From Collinsella sp. (GTDB lineage: Bacteria > Actinomycetota > Coriobacteriia > Coriobacteriales > Coriobacteriaceae), in assembly GCA_019414045.1 (NCBI GenBank), contig DXMW01000020.1, forward strand, positions 1 through 16,840: a stretch of 16,840 bases of DNA. The letters run 5' to 3'. The position numbers and the translations under genes were made by a program. Below are positions 7,171 through 12,516 of this stretch, piece after piece. The number at the start of each line of letters is the position of its first letter. Within the stretch, counting starts at the first letter, position 1. The notes below the pieces were generated by a model. The model did not search any database. It was not told where the DNA came from and was given only the letters and a program-made list of their open reading frames with translations.

Positions 7171-7989
7171 ATGGCTGAGATGACGCTCGAGGGTGTGGAC
7201 GCTCGTCCCGAGGACTCTGCGTTTGCCCTGGGTCGCGTGCATTCGATCGAGACGATGGGAACGGTCGACGGTCCCGGCATCCGCTTCGTAGTGTTTGTCC
7301 AAGGCTGTCCCATGCGCTGCGCGTATTGCCACAATCCCGATACTTGGTCTGTTAACGGCGGCACCATGGTGACTGTCGAGCACCTGATGGACGAGTTCCA
7401 GAGCAATCATGAGTTTTACCGCAGCGGCGGAATTACGGTTTCGGGCGGCGAGCCACTTCTGCAGCCCGAGTTTTTGGCCGACCTGTTCCGTGCAATGCAC
7501 AACAACCCCGATGGTCGCGTGCATACCTGCCTTGACAGCTGCGGATATGCGTTTGACCCCAACCACCCCGAGAAGTTCGATGCCGTTCTCAACGAGACCG
7601 ATATGGTGCTGCTCGACATCAAGCATACCGATCCGGTTGAGCATAAAAAGCTGACCGGCTGCGATCCTGCACGCATCCTGGCGTTTGGCGATGAGCTTGC
7701 ACGTCGCAAGATCAAGGTCGTTATCCGCCACGTGGTGGTGCCGGGCATTACTGACACGGCGGAGGAGTGTGAGGCGCTCGGCCGCCTGATTGCCCCGTGG
7801 CACAACGTGGTGGGCCTGGAAATGCTGCCGTATCATACGATGGGTGTCGTCAAATATGAGCAGTTGGGGATTCCCTATAAGCTTGAGGGCGTGCCCCAGA
7901 TGGATACCGCTCGCATGCCCGAGCTGCGCAACGCCGTCATGATGGGCATGAAAAAGCGCCGCGCCGAACTCAAAAACGCCATCGGCTAG
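7171..7989 (+). CDS. pflA: Pyruvate formate-lyase activating enzyme
   Basis: This radical SAM enzyme uses a [4Fe-4S] cluster and S-adenosylmethionine to install the glycyl radical on pyruvate formate-lyase, which splits pyruvate to acetyl-CoA and formate in anaerobes. The 272 aa carry the cluster motif CPMRCAYC (Cys46, Cys50, Cys53) followed by HNPDTW. GTVDGPGIRFVVFVQGC lies before it and the SAM-binding glycine stretch ITVSGGEPLLQPEF after it. Also visible are LLDIKHTDP and WHNVVGLEMLPYHTMGVVKYE, both typical of PflA. An AGAGAGG stretch (7151-7157) and AAGG lie before the ATG at 7171. A possible -10 TAGAAT is at 7116-7121. The pfl gene itself is not in the window. Other glycyl-radical activases are less likely because the protein lacks the extra ferredoxin-like cluster insert and its length is that of PflA. 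Confidence 0.95.
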   Translation: MAEMTLEGVDARPEDSAFALGRVHSIETMGTVDGPGIRFVVFVQGCPMRCAYCHNPDTWSVNGGTMVTVEHLMDEFQSNHEFYRSGGITVSGGEPLLQPEFLADLFRAMHNNPDGRVHTCLDSCGYAFDPNHPEKFDAVLNETDMVLLDIKHTDPVEHKKLTGCDPARILAFGDELARRKIKVVIRHVVVPGITDTAEECEALGRLIAPWHNVVGLEMLPYHTMGVVKYEQLGIPYKLEGVPQMDTARMPELRNAVMMGMKKRRAELKNAIG

Positions 7990-8038
7990 CGATCCATTTT
8001 CGCCCCCAAGGGCACTCATTGAGGACAGACTTAAATGA

Positions 8039-8260
8039 GTGCGTGATGGCATTGCGGACGAGCAGGTTTTGGTACGCAACAAGGCAGGCTGGATTAGCGA
8101 GGATGGTTGCTATTCGACATGCGATGCGTGCCTCATCGATGTCGATGGCGACACCTACATTATGAGTATCATGACATCGATGCCATGGAGCGATCGCTCG
8201 AGCGAGCTGGTGGCTGCGATTGCTAAGACATTCTTTGATACCCGAGCTGCGCTGGCCTAA
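8039..8260 (+). pseudogene. C-terminal remnant of a class A beta-lactamase-like serine hydrolase
   Basis: The 73 codons resemble only the last part of the beta-lactamase2/serine hydrolase family. RDGIADEQVLVRNKAGW corresponds to the stretch before and including the KTG box (here KAG), and a final strand CLIDVDGDTYIMSIMTSM and terminal helix follow. The SxxK and SDN motifs are absent, so it cannot be an active enzyme. A GTG could open the frame but no ribosome site precedes it. The frame continues upstream past a TGA at 8036-8038 with a weakly family-like LIEDRLK, suggesting decay by a deletion plus a stop codon. It occupies most of the 349-base gap between pflA and mtnN. The alternative, a small functional protein, is less likely. 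Confidence 0.55.
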
Positions 8261-8267
8261 CGTGTTC

Positions 8268-8300
8268 GTTTGACGAGGTCAAACAAAATGCTGGTACCAT
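8268..8300 (+). promoter_or_regulatory. mtnN promoter with a perfect 17-bp palindrome
   Basis: GTTTGAC GAG GTCAAAC (8268-8284) is a perfect inverted repeat of 7 bp arms. It contains a -35-like TTGACG (8270-8275). TGGTACCAT (8292-8300) is a good extended -10, 19 bases after the -35. The overlap suggests an operator for an unknown regulator; a short hairpin in a readthrough transcript is the alternative. Confidence 0.45.
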
Positions 8301-8338
8301 ACCGTGGTTGAGAATTTCGTATAGGTTTGGGGAATGGC

Positions 8339-9079
8339 ATGGCTACCATCGCGATTATCGGTGCGCTCGAAAAAGAGATCATGCAGATTAAGGAAGAGTT
8401 GAGCAACGTTTGCATGGTACAGGAGGCGGGCTTGAACGTTGTGACCGGCGGGCTCGACGGCCTGTCGATTGTCGCCACGACGGCGGGTATGGGCACGGTA
8501 AACGCTGCCGCCGCAACACAGCACCTCATTAGCAAGTATGCTCCACAGGCAGTTGTGTTTTCTGGTATCGCAGGTGGCCTGAATCCCAAGCTCCATATCG
8601 ACGATGTCGTCATTGGCAAATGCCTGCGCTATCTAGATACCGATACCGCGCTTATCGCCGAGTCTGCACCGGGGCTCGAGGAGTTTGTCTCGACGCCTGC
8701 GCTGGTCGATATTGCCGCCGATGTGCTTTCTGAGCGTGGGTTTGTTGATGCTTCGACAAATGCGACCGCTTCGAACGAGGGCGCAAAGCAGTTCCTGGTC
8801 GGCACGATTGCCACGGGTAACCGCTTTGTGACGGGCGCCGCTATGCGCAATGATGCCATCGAGGCGACGCATGCCGATTGTGTCGGCATGGAGGGCGCGG
8901 CAATTGCCCATGTCGCAACCAAAAATGGTGTCGATTGCCTGGTGCTGCGTGCTATCAGCGATAATTGTGACGAGGCGTATGATGCGATTTGCGACCGCGA
9001 GTTCGATTTGTTCGAGTATGCGCGTGCCGCAAGCGATATCACGCTCGATATCGTTCGACGCATTGCCGCTGCGCAATAG
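8339..9079 (+). CDS. mtnN: 5'-methylthioadenosine/S-adenosylhomocysteine nucleosidase
   Basis: This cytoplasmic enzyme cleaves adenine from methylthioadenosine and S-adenosylhomocysteine, feeding methionine salvage and the activated-methyl cycle. Of its 246 aa, IAIIGALEKEI near the N-terminus carries the conserved catalytic glutamate (Glu13). VFSGIAGGL is the phosphate/base-binding loop, ATGNRFV precedes the active site, GMEGAAIAH holds Met184 and Glu185 that grip the ribose, and RAISDN holds the catalytic Asp208. The ATG at 8339 is chosen because GGGGA (8329-8333) lies 5 bases upstream; a TTG at 8327 would sit over that site. It is slightly longer than the usual ~230 aa. The following engB gene is in the same direction 37 bases downstream, so the two may share a transcript. 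Confidence 0.94.
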   Translation: MATIAIIGALEKEIMQIKEELSNVCMVQEAGLNVVTGGLDGLSIVATTAGMGTVNAAAATQHLISKYAPQAVVFSGIAGGLNPKLHIDDVVIGKCLRYLDTDTALIAESAPGLEEFVSTPALVDIAADVLSERGFVDASTNATASNEGAKQFLVGTIATGNRFVTGAAMRNDAIEATHADCVGMEGAAIAHVATKNGVDCLVLRAISDNCDEAYDAICDREFDLFEYARAASDITLDIVRRIAAAQ

Positions 9080-9089
9080 CGCGTTTTTT
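9071..9089 (+). terminator. Weak terminator-like hairpin at the end of mtnN
   Basis: GCGC (9071-9074), AATA loop and GCGC (9079-9082), then G and six T's (9084-9089). The U run is good but the stem is only 4 bp and overlaps the stop codon, so it may allow readthrough into engB. Confidence 0.3.
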
Positions 9090-9116
9090 GCAAGATCCTA
9101 CGACCAAGGAGTGTCC

Positions 9117-9707
9117 ATGGCCGATTCCATTAACTACCAGCTTGCCAAGTTCGTCGCCAGCTACGGCAAGGTTTCGCAGATCCCCGAGTCCACCTGTCCC
9201 GAGGTGAGCTTCGTTGGCCGCTCAAATGTGGGCAAGTCGTCCATTATGAACAAGCTCTTTGGCCGCAAGAACCTGGTGAAGGTTTCGAGCACGCCGGGCA
9301 AGACGAGCAACATCAATTTCTTCGAGGCCGACGACGTGCACTTTGTGGACCTGCCGGGCTATGGTTTCGCCCGTCGTTCCAAGGCCGAGCGCGACCGCTG
9401 GGCCGAGCTCATCGGCGACTTCTTCGACTCCGAGCGCAGCTTTAACTTGGTTGTGTCGCTAGTGGACATTCGCCATGACCCCAGTAAGCTCGACCATGAC
9501 ATGATCGACTACCTGCAGGGCAACGAGTTCAACTTTATCGTCTGCCTCACCAAGGCCGACAAGCTCAGCCGCACCCAGCAGGCCCGCCAAGCGGCAGCCA
9601 TCAAAAAGCAGCTCAACGTCCCGGCCGAAAACGTGATCATTACGAGCTCCCAGACCGGCACCGGCATCGACGAACTCAAACGCCGCATCGCCGAGGCTTG
9701 CCTCTAG
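9117..9707 (+). CDS. engB: Ribosome biogenesis GTPase EngB (YihA/YsxC)
   Basis: This small, usually essential GTPase assists assembly of the large ribosomal subunit. The 196 aa show all GTPase motifs: the P-loop GRSNVGKSS (34-42), the G2 region SSTPGKTSNINFF (57-69) whose first Thr-Pro-Gly pattern is typical of EngB, G3 DLPGYG (78-83), G4 TKAD (145-148), and G5-like ITSSQTGTGIDEL near the end. The ATG at 9117 has AAGGAG (9106-9111) 5 bases before it. A longer in-frame start inside mtnN is not credible. It follows mtnN closely. The strong inverted repeat at 9739-9785, 31 bases after its stop and ending in five T's, could serve as its terminator. Confidence 0.96.
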   Translation: MADSINYQLAKFVASYGKVSQIPESTCPEVSFVGRSNVGKSSIMNKLFGRKNLVKVSSTPGKTSNINFFEADDVHFVDLPGYGFARRSKAERDRWAELIGDFFDSERSFNLVVSLVDIRHDPSKLDHDMIDYLQGNEFNFIVCLTKADKLSRTQQARQAAAIKKQLNVPAENVIITSSQTGTGIDELKRRIAEACL

Positions 9708-9738
9708 TCAGGCTGCAGCTCCTCAAAAGCTCTCATCT

Positions 9739-9789
9739 ATATCACCCCAGTGATAGTTATTGGTAAACTATCACTGGGGTGATATTTTT
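9739..9789. promoter_or_regulatory. Perfect 20-bp inverted repeat: operator/terminator of the DUF3990-XRE pair
   Basis: The 20 bases at 9739-9758 are the exact reverse complement of 9766-9785, with a 7-base spacer (ATTGGTA). Each arm contains its own 16-bp palindrome: TATCACCCCAGTGATA (9740-9755) and TATCACTGGGGTGATA (9769-9784), with centres 29 bp apart. The right arm is followed by T's (9785-9789) and then AGGAGG (9790-9795). Read as DNA, it is a pair of dimer sites suited to the XRE-type protein encoded downstream. Read as RNA, it is a strong terminator for transcripts from engB. A -35/-10 pair TTGGTA (9760-9765) and TATTTT (9783-9788), 17 bases apart, fits inside it but would leave almost no leader. 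Confidence 0.7.
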
Positions 9790-9800
9790 AGGAGGTCGAT

Positions 9801-10484
9801 ATGGAGCTTTGGCACGGGTCGGAGGTTGTTGTCGAGCATCCATCGTTGGATAAATGCAGGCAATTCAATGACTATGGGCGCGGGTTTTATTGCACACCAC
9901 ATGAGGAAATGGCAATGGAATGGGCATGCCGGACCGAGTCTGATGGCATCGCGAACCGATATGAGCTTGACTTAGAGGGCCTTTCGGTCTTGGATTTAGA
10001 GTCTGGGGAGTTTTCAATCCTCAATTGGCTTGCGATTTTGGCTGACAACCGGGAGTTTAATGTCTCGACGCCGCTGGCACGCGAAGGACTTCGGTATTTG
10101 CTGGACAACTGCCTGATTGATATTTCTCCCTATGACGTTATTCGAGGCTATCGCGCTGACGATTCCTACTTTTCGTTTGCAAGACAGTTCGTTAACGGCA
10201 TGATTTCGCTCAGGCAATTGCAGCGCATTATGTTTTTGGGGGATTTGGGCATTCAATATGCGCTTATGAGTGAGCGCGCGTTCTCGGCGATCAGGTTTCG
10301 CGATTGGAAGCAGGCCTCGGGAGCTGAGTTTTATCCCAAACGATTTGAGCGAGAACAGAACGCTCGACGTAAGTACCTGGATACGGTAAACGGATTTGAC
10401 ACCGAGGGTGTCGACATTAGGGATTTGATGTCAGGGAGGGTTGATTTAAATGATCCAAGAGTTAACGGATCGTGGGCCGAGTAG
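9801..10484 (+). CDS. DUF3990-like protein, putative ADP-ribosyltransferase-fold toxin
   Basis: The 227 aa begin LWHGS, followed by DYGRGFYCTPHEEMAMEWACR near residues 24-44. This is the arrangement of DUF3990, a family placed by others in the ADP-ribosyltransferase-like superfamily. His5 and Tyr30 are candidates for the NAD-contacting H and Y of the H-Y-E type pocket. The middle part YDVIRGYRADDSYFSFARQFVNGMISLRQLQRIMFLGDLGIQYALMSERAFSAIRF (about 118-166 by its central motifs) matches the later DUF3990 pattern. No signal peptide or membrane segment is seen. AGGAGG (9790-9795) lies 5 bases before the ATG. The stop overlaps the next gene by 35 bases, suggesting coupled translation. Pairing with a HTH protein and lower GC than neighbouring genes suggest an acquired toxin-antitoxin-like unit. 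Enzyme activity and target are inference only. Confidence 0.7.
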   Translation: MELWHGSEVVVEHPSLDKCRQFNDYGRGFYCTPHEEMAMEWACRTESDGIANRYELDLEGLSVLDLESGEFSILNWLAILADNREFNVSTPLAREGLRYLLDNCLIDISPYDVIRGYRADDSYFSFARQFVNGMISLRQLQRIMFLGDLGIQYALMSERAFSAIRFRDWKQASGAEFYPKRFEREQNARRKYLDTVNGFDTEGVDIRDLMSGRVDLNDPRVNGSWAE

Positions 10485-11148
10485 GACATATCCCGTCTAT
10501 TACCTTGAGGACGCAATGAACAACCTCGGGGATTGCTTCGACTATGCCGTTAACGATTACGGAGCAGAAGGATCGGAAGTTGCTGAACTCTTTTGCCTGA
10601 GCGGCGTAGCTCGCGAGTTCGAACGCGGCAACGCATGGGTAGTGTCGGGAAAATCGGGCGTTGAGCTGTTCGCGCTTATCGCCGAAAGGTCGGGCTATCA
10701 AAACGGGCCTATACCGGACTGCGCCTATCGATTTGAGAAGACGCCGGAATATTGGGCGGGCTGGATACTGGCATACCTGCAGTGGCGCCTAGGAGAGTCT
10801 TTCGAAGATTTGCTGCATGTCGTTCCATTCGATGTGCTACGCAGTCTGTACTACCCCTGGCACGAAGCCTCGGAGGAACGCGTGGCTCGCCTTGTCTGCG
10901 ATATGGCGAAAAAAGCGTCCAGGCAAACCAAACTTGCGTTAGCGAGAAAGAAGCTTAAGAAAACCCAACAAGATCTAGCGTACGAATCGGGTGTGTCACT
11001 CCGCTCAATCCAAATGTACGAGCAGCGCCAGAGAAACATCAATGAAGCTTCGGTAACAAGCGTAAGAGCCATAGCAAAAGCCCTCCACTGCAACATCGAA
11101 GACCTCCTAGAACCAGTCTTTGAATTCAAAGAATCCAGCGCCGCCTAA
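10450..11148 (+). CDS. XRE-type HTH protein with unknown N-terminal domain, putative antitoxin/regulator
   Basis: The 232 aa have two parts. Residues about 15-150 form a domain of unknown function, with DCFDYAVNDYG, a segment VAREFERGNAWVVSGKSGVELFALIAE, and the aromatic signature PEYWAGWILAYLQWRLGESFEDLL. Residues about 163-220 are a Cro/C1-type helix-turn-helix (KTQQDLAYESGVSLRSIQMYE, then RAIAKALHCNIEDLLEP). GGGAGGG (10434-10440) lies 9 bases before the ATG at 10450, inside the end of the DUF3990 gene, so this start is supported despite the 35-base overlap. By position it would neutralise the DUF3990 protein through its N-terminal part and bind the paired palindromes upstream through its HTH. 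That role is inferred from context. Codon use (more A/T-ending codons, AAA and AGA) differs from the surrounding genes. Confidence 0.7.
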   Translation: MIQELTDRGPSRTYPVYYLEDAMNNLGDCFDYAVNDYGAEGSEVAELFCLSGVAREFERGNAWVVSGKSGVELFALIAERSGYQNGPIPDCAYRFEKTPEYWAGWILAYLQWRLGESFEDLLHVVPFDVLRSLYYPWHEASEERVARLVCDMAKKASRQTKLALARKKLKKTQQDLAYESGVSLRSIQMYEQRQRNINEASVTSVRAIAKALHCNIEDLLEPVFEFKESSAA

Positions 11149-11286
11149 ACCAAGCACACAGCCGATGCCCGCCTCTAGGAAGTGCTCCAGCCTAGTAAGA
11201 GCCCCTATCAATAAAAAGCCAAACTATCAGCCCGGCGCTTTTACAGAGCGAAGGTCCCTGTAGCCGCCGCCAGCGAAGTTAACGTA

Positions 11287-11409
11287 GGGAGGCCAGGGGC
11301 TTTGCCCCCAAATCTTTCCGCAGGACGGCAGGACCCCCGCCGCACGAAGTGCGCAGCGGGGGTCCTGCCATGTCCGAGGACGATTTGGGGGCAAAGCCCC
11401 TGGCCTCCC
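11287..11409. repeat. 123-nt nested fold-back element (28-bp terminal inverted repeats)
   Basis: Positions 11287-11314 and 11382-11409 are perfect 28-bp inverted repeats containing GGGGCTTTGCCCC, itself palindromic. Inside them GGAC (11323-11326) pairs with GTCC (11372-11375), GGCAGGACCCCCGC (11327-11340) pairs perfectly with 11356-11369, and CGCAC/GTGCG (11341-11345, 11349-11353) closes on a GAA loop. About 51 base pairs form in 123 bases. It lies between the convergent ends of the XRE gene and thrB, 22 bases from the thrB stop. There is no U run, so it is not a plain terminator. It resembles a MITE- or REP-like interspersed repeat. The other bases of this 283-base gap show only a weak AAAAGC/GCTTTT hairpin around 11214-11242. 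Confidence 0.75.
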
Positions 11410-11431
11410 CGGCGGGTATAAGGTACGGCGA

Positions 11432-12313
11432 CTACAGGTATTCGATCTGGGCGCCTTCCGTGTCGCACGTGAGGATATGCGTCTCACACTTGGGGAACTG
11501 CTCGCGCAGCTTGACCTGCAGGAACTTTGCCACGATGGTGTCGTCGGTCACAGCCATGAGAGTTGAGCCCGAACCACTGATCCAAATGGTCTTGGCGCCT
11601 CCGTTAAGGCAGGTGTCGCGCACGGCGTTGTAGTCGGGGATGAGGCGGCGGCGATAGGGCTCCTGGATGCGGTCGTCATTGGCGGCGGCAATCAGGTCAA
11701 GGTCGCCGGTCTCCAGGCCGCGCGTCATGCCGGCGATGCGGCCCATTTGCCATACGGCGGTGGAGAGCGGAATCTCCTGCGGCACGACCTTGCGCGCCTC
11801 GCTCGTATGCACCTCGTAGGGCGGAATCACGGTAATAAAACGCAAGCGATCGCTCACCTCGTAGCGCAGGCACTGGGGCAGCGAGTCGGTCGGCGTAAAG
11901 GAGCAGACGGCGCCGCCCAGGATAGCGGGGGCGACGTTATCGGGATGGCCCTCGACCTCGGTGGCGATGCGGACGAGCTCGGCGCGGTCGACGGTGTGGC
12001 CCGTCAGCGCGGCGGCGGCCATAATGCCGGCGACAACGCAGGTGGAGCTGGAACCCAGGCCGCGAGCGACGGGAACGTCAGTCTGAATGTCGATGGCGAC
12101 GGGGAAGGCCGGCTCGCCCCATGCGGCCAGCGCATCCACAAAGCTCACGTAGACCAGGTTGTTCTCGTTTTGGAACTCCTCGGGGCAGCCCATGATGGTG
12201 AGCTTGTCGGCGCGCTCGAAGGTAAAGTGTGAGTAGAGGCTGACGGCCATGCCGAGGGTGTCGTAGCCAATGCCCAAGTTGGCGCTGGTTGCTGGGACGG
12301 TGATCTTGATCAT
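11432..12313 (-). CDS. thrB: Homoserine kinase
   Basis: This GHMP-family kinase phosphorylates homoserine, giving O-phosphohomoserine for threonine synthase. The 293 aa are normal in length. Family motifs are the N-terminal PATSANLGIGYDTLGMA (residues 7-23), the ATP-binding PVARGLGSSS (81-90), EGHPDNVAPAILGG, and ISGSGSTLMAV near the C-terminus, the third GHMP motif. AGGAGG lies 6 bases before the ATG on the - strand (12320-12325). It follows thrC in the same direction, but a clear terminator and a large fold-back element separate them, so it may have its own promoter or be expressed only by readthrough. No convincing promoter was found in the 171 bases between the thrC terminator and the start. 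Confidence 0.96.
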   Translation of the reverse strand: MIKITVPATSANLGIGYDTLGMAVSLYSHFTFERADKLTIMGCPEEFQNENNLVYVSFVDALAAWGEPAFPVAIDIQTDVPVARGLGSSSTCVVAGIMAAAALTGHTVDRAELVRIATEVEGHPDNVAPAILGGAVCSFTPTDSLPQCLRYEVSDRLRFITVIPPYEVHTSEARKVVPQEIPLSTAVWQMGRIAGMTRGLETGDLDLIAAANDDRIQEPYRRRLIPDYNAVRDTCLNGGAKTIWISGSGSTLMAVTDDTIVAKFLQVKLREQFPKCETHILTCDTEGAQIEYL

Positions 12314-12326
12314 GTGAGTCCTCCTG

Positions 12327-12438
12327 GCGTGCCTGGCTGTTTAGTTCGCTGCTCGGGCAGTCCTGCGCAAGACGGAAAGCACATTAAGTGCTTTCCTTTG
12401 CGTGCGGAACTCGCGACGAACTAAACAGCCAGGCACGC
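12327..12438. repeat. 112-nt fold-back element between thrC and thrB (22-bp arms)
   Basis: Positions 12327-12348 and 12417-12438 are exact 22-bp inverted repeats (arm contains CCTGGCTGTTTAG). In the centre GGAAAGCAC (12374-12382) and GTGCTTTCC (12388-12396) form a second perfect stem around ATTAA. On the - strand the outer stem ends one base before the thrB ribosome site (12320-12325), so in a transcript it would stand directly next to the site of translation start. No flanking direct repeat is visible. It differs in sequence from the element at 11287-11409. Confidence 0.7.
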
Positions 12439-12471
12439 TGTGCGCGTTCGTCATCATCCCGGGGGTTATCT

Positions 12472-12504
12472 GATAAAAGAAGGTGCGCCGGCTTTCGCCG
12501 GCGC
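12472..12504 (-). terminator. Rho-independent terminator of thrC
   Basis: On the - strand GCGCCGGC GAAA GCCGGCGC (12504-12485) is a perfect 8-bp GC-rich stem with a GNRA tetraloop, followed by ACCTTCTTTTATC, a U-rich tail. It begins 13 bases past the thrC stop codon and is the clearest terminator in the window. Confidence 0.85.
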
Positions 12505-12516
12505 TTAATAAGGGGT

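Noticed and set aside
11214..11242. AAAAGC/GCTTTT hairpin as a two-way terminator for the XRE gene and thrB
   Set aside because: The stem is short, imperfect and has a 17-base loop; it is far from both stop codons.
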